Shown here: positions 48,501 to 60,500 of the stretch, in pieces | Position numbering within the stretch: the first letter of the stretch is position 1 | Layout of the letters: each line of letters begins with the position of its first letter | Source: Galaxea fascicularis | Lineage: Eukaryota > Cnidaria > Anthozoa > Scleractinia > Euphylliidae | DNA: 64,000 nt | Assembly: GCA_948470475.1 (NCBI GenBank) | Contig: OX419341.1 | Coordinates: forward strand, 6,597,853 to 6,661,852 | Reading direction: 5' to 3' | Position numbers and translations under genes: made by a program | Notes under the pieces: model-generated | Databases searched by the model: none | Seen by the model: only the letters and a program-made list of their open reading frames with translations | What the model was told of the DNA's origin: nothing

Positions 48501-51500
48501 GGTCGTTGATACCAGTCCCCAGATCCTTGAGCACCCAACCTCCATTTGCGACACAGGCGTTAATGTACAATAAACTGTATATCAGGTAGAAAGGAGAATA
48601 AGTAGTCATATCTTGAGAGTTAAATTTAGTTTTGCTAGAGCATTTGACACGTGATGAACAAATTCCTTTATTGCCGTTCTAAATATGTGAAACAGTATGT
48701 CACTCTGAGATGGAATTCCAAAACCCCTATTCATCATAGTAATGGTCAAACTGTAGAATTGTTAAGCATCAAACAGGATACAGTCTTACCAGACATAATT
48801 CCTTGAAAAATAGCACACTCTTTTGAAAAGAAATCCCGATATGGGTAAAAACAATTACAAAGTTTCCTCCCGTGCAGAGCGACTAGTTTTTTTTCTCCTC
48901 AAACCCACTGTTTTTTGGCGTCCTTGTTGGCGTTGCTAACCACGTTGCTCCAACTGTCTATTAATGTGGCTGCACTTTGTGATAATGGCTTGGCTAAGAA
49001 TTCAGGTATATTGAGGTAACTGTTCACAACATATTGTGCTGTCTGGAATGTAACCGAGTCTGAAAACCTAGTAACTATTGCCCGTTTTGGTTGTGTTTTG
49101 AATCTGATTGTTTCTTGTAGTATCATTGCCAAGCAATTCCTTCTCAGTGCATCTGGGGATCAGAAATCTCTAGCCAGTAGTAAAATGCAGTTTGTAGATG
49201 CCACTGTCAAGAGCGAACTGTTTGAACATAAGGGTAATTTAACAGCCTACCTACTTGTATTCTAATATCTGAATTCTTTGACGATGGAACATCTCTTCGT
49301 GAGATAACTGGGATACTACGCGAGTTCTGATTGGTCAAACACCTATGGTTTATTGGACCGGTAAAATGCATGCGATAAAATGAAAAGTACACGATGATTT
49401 AATAAAAGCAATACTGAGACGTATTTCCTATGGGTTTCCGTGGTAATAAACCCACTTGGGATGTTAGGAGAACACTCGGTAAAATCATTCGCTTCCCACT
49501 CGTGATTTACAGGTTTTTCCCGTGTTCTCTTGGCATCCCAAGTGAGTTTCGATTACGCCGGAAAACTAATGTAATATGCGGTCTAACTTAAATATTTAAC
49601 TCTTTATTTGCTTGCGACCTTTTTCCTTCGATTAAGCTGTCGTATGAAATGTGTCAAATAAACTCATCTTTTTTTTGTTTTTATTTAAAGATATTTTTTC
49701 ATTACAATACAACTGTCACTTACATTACATCACAGTGCATTGCAGAAAATACTTTACCAGCACTAATTACGTTAAATTACATGTTTTCTAGCATGTCAAA
49801 AGAGAAATTTTAACTACGACTTATTCAGGTGAAAACTAACTTATTCTTATAAAATAAACTAATCTTGCAAATTGGCAGGAATGAGGGTGGGGAAGCTGCG
49901 GCTTGCGTACCACAAGCTGAAATTCAAGAACATCTGTTATCGAAGGTTAGCGCTCGTGGCATGCGTTTGAGGGAGAAGGGGCAAGAGAAATTCGGACGCG
50001 CGAGAACGCGAAGGGCGCGCCTACACGCGTGCGCTTCTCGTTTTTCCCTTTCCCTTCCCATTGGACGCCTGCCATGCAGGCTAATCAAAGGCTACTTTTC
50101 TAATTTTAATGGTTTTAAAAGTCTAGGGCTCGATATTGCGAACCAATTCTCTTATAAACCCATGAAAACAACCTTCTTTTGCAGAATCGAGAAAAATCCT
50201 TATTCCCGCTCTGATGACGTCTCTTCATAAGCAGCTGGTTCAGAAACAAGATATGAAAACGTGCGCTGAAATTATGGGATCAATGCTGACCTCGTTGCAG
50301 ACGGGAACCACGGTAAGTGATCAAGAAAGTGAGCTCTGGTTTTCAACTCCGAAAATGGGAATATACCACTTCCGAGTTTTGAGTGTGAGGTTGATTCTCA
50401 CCCTCGCTCGATCCTTGAAACATTTTGTACATCCGATGACCACATACGACCAATTAACTGTGCAACCAAAGTTATGATCATGACAACGGCCAAGTGAAAA
50501 ACATTTCGTCAGGGTAGTACTGAAGACTGAGGGAAAATATACAGAAGAGAAGGAACTTGATTTTGATAACTTTGTCAGGGATAAAAGCAACAGATGGCAT
50601 AGGACTGTTCAGTTGTATTAGACTGGGAGCAGTCTCTCTTTTGCCCTAAAATCTGTGTAACGAACGCGATATAGGAGCGGGGAATCCGCGAGCCGGTAGT
50701 TTCGTGGGCGCCCACAAAACTACCGGCTCGCGGATTCCCCGCTCCTATATCGCGTTCGTTCCACAGATTTTAGAGCAAAAGCAGTCTATGTTTGTATTGA
50801 TCAAAGCAACAGAGACGTAATCGTGCGTAAAATGTAACACAAGTGTAATCCTTTCCTAAATTGGACTCTTAACAAAGGAATCAAGAGTTGTACATTTTCC
50901 CGAGTTCTGAGGCTCGTAGGTACTTTGATTGTTTTGACCAGAATCGAAACAGACGGTGCATTGCGGGAATCATGGCCGAAGCATGTGTCTTTTGAGCATG
51001 CTCAAAACTACCTTTCGATCAAATGACGTGTCTACCTAGACTAGTTTGACCGTGAATAGTGCTCGTAACACACCGTGCATTGTGCGAATCGTGAACAAAA
51101 CATGTCTTTGTGAGCGTGATCAAAACTACCTTCGATTTAATACTGTGTTCACAATCAGCCAAAAACCGGTTTAATGTGATAGAGTATGAAACCTGTGTCA
51201 CTAGGAAAGTGTTAACATCAGGCTATGCAAACGCGAAAAGCTGTCCAAATCTGTCTACGAAAACTTGCTCGGATGGAGCCACCCTCTGGCTTCAGAAGTC
51301 AGTCAGCAGTGCGTTACTAACACTGCTGATTTTATAACGGTTTTAGCAGGGACCAATTGAAGATGATGTTTACCTTATTGCGAAGACCTTGTTGCAGCCC
51401 GTATTTCAAACTGTAATGACCGTGGACAGGACGAGTGAGCTGGCGGTATGTGAATATGATTTCATCTTCTTTGGACACCTGCAAAGAAAATGCCTTCAAC

Positions 51501-54500
51501 TCTGTCCTGCATATCTTCAATGTCCCCCATCCAAATTTTTTTCTCGCAGATCTACCATCAGATTTTGCTAAGTAACACTGAAAGGGAAGGGGGGCTAGAT
51601 CAGTGTCCTAGATACGAGGGTTAATCTCGGGTCAAAAACCCTACGATGTCGACAAATTAATGGAAAATTCATAATGGTTTGGCGGGAGTGGCGTTAGACA
51701 TTTTCCTTCTTGACACCCTACCTTACGCATTTGTAACCCCGCATAATGGAAGTACTGGACATTTGCAAACATTAAGAGTTCTTTATTAATTGTCACTATC
51801 CCTCCTTTCTTTGCAGAGGCATTTTCTGGCGGTATTGACGAATTTGCTGTGGATCATGACTGAGGAACATTACCAGCGATATCTAAAGGAGTTTAGCGGC
51901 AACAAAGAACTCAAAGACTTCCTGGTGAATGTGTTTGTAGTGTTTACCGAGATCGTGAAACGTGGAATCTTCCTAAAAGACTGGATTGTTATCATCGTGC
52001 TGGGAAACAGGTGTGTGAAATTGTGAAGAATAATCGACGGTTTTGAACGTTGTCACTGTTACTTTGGCTTGGTTATGCTTTTAAAGTAACGAATATGACC
52101 ACCTCTCGTAAGAGACCACTTCTCACAAGCGACCACTTTTCCAAAATACCAACAGTCTTCAAGTCAAATCCCTACAGATGGAACCTCTTGGAAGCGGCCG
52201 CGACCACTTTTAGAGACGACTGTTTGAAGTTTTTCTATTGTTTTTAAACTCCAGTGGGTGACACTTCATACATAATCTGCTGTATCTCTTCCAGGCGGAA
52301 ATTGGAAATGTGTCGCTGTGGCACATTAGGCATATCGTTACAGCAGAAGTTAATCTCACAGTCGGAGCTACCGGAATTGTTTCCCAAAATGAAATAATTG
52401 CATGAATGAAGCATTGAAATTATCATATGCAAATTACCCAAAATTTAGACCCGCTGTGGCCTGACCTCTCGTAAGCAACCACTTATACTTGACATTTTGG
52501 GTGGTCACTTAACGCAGAACTCCCTTCCCTTGATACTCACATGCGATGCGTCATCCATTAGGATAAGTATTGTTACAGAGATGTTAATTTAGTGGACGTT
52601 TTACTGACCCGTTTATAAATGGATTGCCTTTGTACCTACCCAAGATGGCGGATTGAACAAGGTGTGGATATTACAGGCAAATTTATGCAGGTTCGCTTGG
52701 GCTGTTCATGAGAAGTGACTTTTTGCGAAATCGTTCAGTACCCACCATCATCTAATTTCACCTCAAGACGCAATCAATCTGGTCACAAACTGCAAATGAC
52801 CTCCTTAAGGAATATGGAGCGATTTCACAAATCCCAACCGTCTCCAGGACGATCCAGGATAAAATCTGAATCTGAGTGATTTCTGTTTAACATGATTTCA
52901 TGTTTCAGCGTGATTCTAAGAGCCATTCAAAACTTTTCCCAAGCTTTGGTGGACAACTTTTTAGGAGAAGACAACTTTGATTATCAGGTGACGAAAATTC
53001 CTTTGGAGCACTTTGTTGTTAGAGCAGTTTTCGAACCAAAGACAAAGTAGTTACAACAACCAATCAGCAATTGTAAAGAACACATTAGACTAATATCGTA
53101 AATGGTTTGAACCCAGGAGTCATGTGACATTGACACCTCAAACAGTCCTTCTCAGGACTACACTCACCCGGACGATCGTACTTCACTTAATTATGACATT
53201 AGACTAATCATAGCTAGAAGCAAAAACATGTAACTGTCATCTTGCAATTTTCACTATGCGGAGAATGATGTTACGTTTATATGATCAATTCATATTATAA
53301 TATTGTAGTAACTAGTGTAAGGGTTTTAAGTGTTTTTCTCTTTGCCCGCTTCGCACGCACCATAAACCGTAGGTCCCGTCTCACAACGCCTGTTGGCAAA
53401 GAGGAGGAGGCGTAGTTCCCGGTGTTGTGATCTGGCCTTTGCGTGTATAGTGATGGTTTAAGTGGGTAAATGCTTGGATATTTTAGCTGAACAAGCCACT
53501 CTTCAATCCGCGGGAAAGTTATTATTTTGAAAATTCTGACCGGTCAGAAACAAGACGTGACCGAGCTAAAATTTCTTTGGCCAGTCAACATGACCGGCAA
53601 CTGTCCGAAAATTATTTTGAGCCTTGCAGCGAGTTTCACCCATTGACCATTACCTCTCTCTCTCTCTCTCTCTTTTTTTTTTCAGTTGTGGAACAGCTAC
53701 TTCAACCTGTCGGTGTCCTTTCTCACTCAGTCTCATCTACAGCTGGAAAACTTCACAGAAGTTAAGAAAAACAAGATCATTGACAGGTATTTTCATTTAT
53801 ACAATTGACAGTGTAAACCTCGCGTTTTGATTGGTCCACACGAGTTTGGGATTAAAGATATACAGTTGACACTGTGTAAACCTCGGGTTTTGATTAAAAG
53901 TTAAAAAACACAAGATCATTGACAGGTATTTTCATTTATACAGTGGACACTGTGTAAACCTCGGGTTTTGATTAGTCCAGACGAGTTAGCGATTAAAGTA
54001 CAGAAGCACGAATGACGTAATGAGTCACAAAAAGTGAAAAAGAAAATATAAAACAAATATATTTAGTGCCTGTAAGCTCTGATAACGCACACAGGACGTC
54101 AAAAATTTGAAAGATCAGTTCCACTTCTTTGTTCTCACCGCGTTTTGACATCATCCGTGCGTAATGTTACATGTTGACACGTGTCTGCGATCGAAACTAG
54201 TAGTTTCAAATGTCACGGCATTTTTCCGAATTTTCGTAATCGTCGTAACATTTGCGATTTCCTCGGTTTTGGGGTAAATATGGAAAGTAAAGTTTTCATT
54301 AAGTCCCAGTTCTCCTTGACGCCAACACGACGTCTCACTCTACTCTGCAAAGAGTCTGGTTGACGCTCTCGCGTGCATGATGGGTAGACTTCTTTGTCTT
54401 TGAATTGTATACGTGTTTTTGAATTTCCCGCCATTTTGCTATGGTTGCCCGTCATGCACTCAAGCGTGAACTGGCGTACTTCCAACGTGATTCCAAGTGC

Positions 54501-57500
54501 TGTGTGATGTATTCGATAGATGTTCCGTATTTGCACAGAGTGTAAGCAGAGATCAGGTAGTAAGAACGTATGATCAGTTTTACGTGGTTTAACTTGCTTC
54601 TTTGTCGTGCAGGTATGGAGACATGAGGGTTGTTATGGGCTTTGAAATTATTCACATGTGGCAGAGCCTTGGTAAGTTGATGAGAGTTTTTACAGCGTTT
54701 GATCCCTCTCGTTAAGAAATAAACGAAAACATTGTTTCCACATTCCTACTCAAGAAACACGTTTCTTGACAATGACAGTTAGGTGTTGGTTTCAAGTGTG
54801 CATAGTAAAACAGACAAGAAGAAACGCGAAATAATATGTTATAAAGTGGATATCGTATTTTTCCTATTCTTATTTTTCATAGGTCAAGGTTAGCCCACAC
54901 ATGCGTTTTGCGAGTTCCGAATTGTTTTGTCTGCTAGATTGATTGTCGTTATGATTTCTGGCTGTAGGCATGTTTGGAAATTTCTGGTGACCTTGGCTGG
55001 AACCTCGATGAGTTGTCGTTAAGCCCTGTTTTCTTTGTCATTCTTTCAAAGTTTTCATTGGAAGTTTACTATTCGTTTGTGTGGTCGCGTGAGTAGGTTT
55101 AGGTATTCCTGAATGACCAATGTCTAGAATTCTCCGCCATATTCCTACGGTCCGTAAACCCAGTCTACAGATCTAGTATTTAACTTTGAACTTTCGAGCT
55201 TGCACTTTAGTTAGAGAGAGAGAGAAAAATACCATTGTATATCAGAGATCAGAGGGAATGTTCGATCGTGGTTGAACAAGCAAATACGAAAATGGTGCCG
55301 TTGGAGTAACAGCGCAGAGTCTTGGTACCTGTAAATGTAAATGTAATTTATTTTAAGCTCAATAGCGTGAGGAGTGGTTGCCCAATCTCCCGAGCCAGGG
55401 GCTCATGTATTAAACGTTCGAGCATTCTGGATCTAATTGGAATTTAGCAGTGTTGGTTTTTGAGGAGAGGGGAAAACCGGAGTACCCGGAGAAAAACCTC
55501 TCGGAGCAGAGAACCAACAACAAACTCACATATGACGTCGAGTCCGGAATCGAACCCGGGCCACATTGGTGGGAGGCGAGTGTTCCCACCATTGCGCCAT
55601 CCCTGCTCCCAGCTCCCCATCTTCTCTTCGCTAAGGCGGGCAGCCGACCATTTGAACAGAATTTAACAATTCCAGACTCGAGTGTAAACCGTTATGGAAG
55701 ATCACTAAAACCTATGGTTTGATCGACAGGGTCCTTTCAGAAATCTTTTATGCTCAGTCTTGTCTGCCCTTTCCTGGAGATGACCCTTGTTCCCGAAACA
55801 GGTAACTGGTTCCTTTCTGAGCAAATCAGGTTTCTTTCCCAAGATCAAGAGATTTTGTTGTTAAACACAAGTTTTCGATCCCTTCACGGAAACTCTTGAT
55901 TGAAGTGAAGTGATGGAGTTTGACGTATTGTCACGTGGTTTAAGTGAAAAACTCGTGCGAATCGTGGTAATGAGCTGCGGTGGTGGAGATTAAAATTGAC
56001 GCGTACAGTGTTTGTCAGGGATTGTTCTTTATCGAAAAATCTTATCATTGGGTTGAACCCACAGGATTTCGGGGAAAGGGAAATCGTTTTTAATCGGTAG
56101 ATGTAAAATTAGACACCGCAACAGAGCGAGTGTTTCAAGATATAAAATAATTGAAAAGGTGCCTGGAAAAAAGCTCTAAGGGGCTTCTGATAAAATGTCA
56201 CAATTTTCTTCCGAATTACCTTGTATTTTCTCGTAAATCCCAAGGAGAATTTAACACTGCATCAAAAGTCACTCCTCCCCAAAGCCTTATTCCGCGCACC
56301 TCTTCAATAGGCCATTTGCGAATTACCTCGGGTCTCTTTTCCAAAACGAGTCTAAGTGGTCATCCTTTCATATGCAAATCAATTTTCATTCACATGAAAA
56401 CGAGTCTAATTTGCATCTGAATGAAAATTGATTTCCGTATGAAAGGATGAGCACCTAGACTCGCTTTGAAAAAGAGGGTTAAGGTAATTCGGAAATGGCC
56501 TATTGCCGTAGTATAGAGTCGATGGAGACAAAAGGTGAACTAATTGTATCATTAAACGCCCTTCCTCCCTCGCCATGATCCCTTTTGGCCTCTCTTCCCC
56601 ACCGATAAGTAGCCACCCATTAACTCCTAAGATCTGACTCGAAATTCTCCCTTCAAGCTGCCATACATTTCCATGTAAATCACTTAAAAGAATTTGGTGT
56701 TACATTAAGATCACGCCCTCCAATTGATAAATTTGTCTTTTCTCATCACCTGTTTGAGAGGTCAACTTTACATGATAATCATTCCTGGGAGTTCATTGGG
56801 ATACACGCCTGATTGTAAGGATGGGTTGGGGTAGCTCCGCTTTTGAAAGTAGTGTTGATGTATTCTCAAGCTTTAGTGCAAAGGTGGGGATGAGGTCCGG
56901 TTTAATCAACTTAATTTCATCAGCACAGTGACTGTTTATTCTTTGTTTCACAGAATTGCGTAAAGCTACCTTACCGATTTTCTTCGACATGGTGCTGTGT
57001 GAATTTAAGTCAAAATCAGGCTCCGCAACCATGGTATGAGGACATGTGAATTTTAAAGGTGTATTAATGATTAAAAGTCCTTTTCATTGTATCATGTCTT
57101 GCAAATTGCTAATGTGATTTAGTTTAATTGCCGTTATCAGGGGATACCGTTTTGGTTTAAGAAAGGAACAGTTTATTTTCATCTGAGTGAGTGTGCAACG
57201 CTTTAGGTGTAAGTGCTTATGATGTTGTGCAAAGTGGTTTTGTCCTAATTTTTGAGGCTGAGCCGATGAAGCGTTGCCTTCCCCACTAAGGATGTATGCT
57301 CACACGTTACTGAGTCACTTCACGGGGAATTTTTAATGATGGGTCTCACTTTGTTGTTTTAGGTTGAAACCAAAATAGTAAACGAACTCGACAGACTGGT
57401 AAGCGTGGACAAGAAGGGAGACAAAGAGTATAAGAAACTTTTCAAACAAATGTAAGCAACCGAAAATTTCCGATCATGTTTCCCCCCCCCCCCCCCCCCC

Positions 57501-60500
57501 ACCTCCCCTCCTCAATATATTACCCTCTGCATATTTGAACTCTGCCAAATGTCGGACACTTACCAAGCGGAGCCCTGCCCAATTTAAGCCGGTACATGGA
57601 ATGTCTGGGTTAGCTGTGTAAAGCTGTTAATTTACACCCGGGCTGAGGCGCTGTCAACCATACATCTTAGTGGAAACATTTTCGCGTTGTTCTACTATTC
57701 GGTAACCTTTTCTCAATATACGTCTATAGCATGCGTTTTTAGGGTTAGCTGTTTTAAACTATTGGGTAAGGCCTTGTTCTTACTCCAATAGCCTTCGTGA
57801 ACCGACCCTTACTCCCTATCACGCTGACTGTATTAAGGTCGGCACACACGCGGAGAATATTCTCAGGGAATATTCCCACGTATAGTTTACACGAAGGGAA
57901 CAAACGTTTTTCAGGCGAATGTTCCCAGCGAGTGGTCCCACGAATTTAAACAAGTTTGATGTTTGTGGGGCTATTCGCTGGGAGGAAATTTTGGTCCCCG
58001 CTAATAGATTTTTGTTAGTTCACCCGAAGGGAATTGGTCCCCGCGACCGTTCCCTGCATTCGTTCCTTCGAGTATCCCCCTCGTGCTTGCAGTTACTTCA
58101 GAGTGATCTTCCAATCTCATTAGCTCTTTTGATTTCTTTTCAGCCTAACAGAGAAGTTTGAAGGCGAACTCCTATTTCGTGATGAAGGAGTAGCGTTTGT
58201 CAACCGTGTCACAGACCTTCTGCAGCTTCTGTTAGAATACAGGTGAGAGATGCGAGGTGTTTAAACGATACCTATGTAACTGTAGTCGGTCTTCCAGTCC
58301 TCGGGTTTATCAAATCTCATTTACATTGGAGCTCACTGTCCTTGCAAAAACGGTAAAATGGTTCAAGAATTAGTCAAAAAACCGCTTTTGAACCGCCATT
58401 GAATATGCGTCGATCACCCGCTATGTTGGCTTTTGCTTTTGCGTTGTAGACTCGACGCGATATTCGTGACTGTTTTCATTTCAAGCCTTAAACAAAGCAT
58501 CAAATGTATGTTTTCAAAAACATTGAGATGTTTTTACCTTGTTCAGTGTCTGGAATACTATCTTCGTTTGCTTTTTCGTATTTTGTTTTTGTTTTCCTAT
58601 TTACGTGACGAGTTATTTTACTTAGGATACAAAATAGGACATTCGGCGTAAACGTGGCCATTATGGCCAAACAATTTAACGGCGCACATAATATCATGTT
58701 ATTGGAAACGAGGACACAACCCATCACATGTTAAGCAACAGTCTCGAAAACATGGCGGGAAATCCGTGATCACGTGGTAGGTTCTGTGCAACTCTGTGTC
58801 TGCACAGGGCGTGCAAGGAAAAGTATCAGAAAAGTATTAATTGCGAAGTTTAAGTCCCTTTTTGTTGTTTCTTTTTAGGAGGGTATCAGCGGAGGACGAC
58901 AAAGAACAGAAGATGAGCTGTCTTGTAAATCTACTGGTAAAGAAAAGCGAAATGATTGCGAGTGTTAAATTATTCATCGAATTTTGGGCCAAACTTGGTT
59001 ACCTGTATTTATTCTTGTCACCAAAAGTTGTTTTTCATTTGTAGGAATTTTATAAGAAGATAGAGCGTGAAGATATGTATATTAGGTTTGTAAACCTTTC
59101 AGCATTTTTTTTTCTTAAACCAGAGACTGAGCCACGAATGAGGTAGCTCTTGATTGATTACAAATTTTTGGGTTGTAAGTTGCAAATTTTTACTTAGATA
59201 TACTTCAGCCAATACGAGAAACTCTAGATATAGATCCATAAACCAGAACATTTTTCCAGTTCTGGTCATACAGAACCCACGCTTGGTTTGTGAACGATTT
59301 ACGCTCTAGTGCGGTTTTGATTGACAACTGATGGTTGGAATGACTACGCTGTTTTTATCTGTTTTGAGAGGACGTGGATGCCTTCGCGCTGCTCCTATCA
59401 GTGATTTGTTCATTTTCATTTTCACTGAGTCACGTGAACATCCGTCACGTTTAGCAAAGATTTAGCAACATGACGACAGTGACGACGGCGCGCGCAGAGC
59501 TAGAACCTACTTGACCAATGGCAGAACAGCAAATTGGGCACCGGTAGTCGCGTTCAGTTCTTTCCGTGCGATGTTGCGTTGTCTTTGCTGGATCTGCGTA
59601 GTTCGCAGTCTGGGGGACATAAAAAATGTGCGAGAACAGAAATAATTCTCATTCAATGGGACAAGTGCAGGGTGGGCAATAAATTGATCAGTGAAATGAA
59701 GAATGATCCTCGCAGTTGTGAAAGCAATTTGTGCGTACATTCATATTTCATTCACAAATTGAGCTGTGTTAAGTGGCCCGCGATTAGGCAGATATTTAAC
59801 ATTTAAGGAAACTGGTGGGTAAAAGTATTCATGCTTGTTGTTATTCTGACAGATGCATCGAAAGGCTGCGCGACCTGCACATTGCTTCCGAGAACTTCAC
59901 GGAGGCTGGCTACACAGTTCTAAAACATGCTGAACTCCTGGAGGTGATTATGATTAAAATCTATGAAACTGGACCTGAAACGTCACCACTGTACCAAGTT
60001 GATGTTTATAGCTCTGTAAGATTATCTTATCTCCTTCAACAGTGGTCTGATTCGGTAGCCAAGAACTCTACGGATTCTCAGTCACAGTTCCAACTCAAGG
60101 AGAAGCTGTATTTGGACGCTATTAACTTTTTGGACAGTGGAAAGGTAAATCGAAAACGCGTTTGAGTCGTTTGTTTTTCTTTCTTAGTCAAATATACTCT
60201 TTGTTGAGCTACATACTTCTTCTTTCCTTTTCTTTTTAAAATAATACATTTTATATTTCATGCTGGCCCCATAATTCGTATGATGTACCCTACATTGTCA
60301 GGAAGCCTACATAGTTCATAAGGCCCAGGCCTCTATATAGGCTTCCTTGTCATTACCACCTTAAAAAATTAGTAAGAATAAGATAGTGAACACGAGGTGA
60401 GAATAAATGTCGTTTTGTTTCAGACATGGGAGAAGGCTATCGAGCTGTGCAAAGAGCTTGCTGAACAATACGAATCATATCTGTTTGATTACGTTAAGCT

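Noticed and set aside
48086..48589. 167-codon open frame as a nested gene in a DOCK intron
   Set aside because: No domain, no recognisable homologue, and the frame follows a local G/T-rich composition with few A-containing stop codons. Kept only as an odd insert.
53898..53925. Alternative mini-exon of the DOCK gene
   Set aside because: It lacks its own acceptor and is a copy of the end of exon 36; using it would introduce a stop.
59944..60042. 33 extra residues as a constitutive part of DHR-2
   Set aside because: Family comparison places the tryptophan of exon 45 directly after LLE of exon 44, and GT-AG borders are present. Retention is possible but not the default model.
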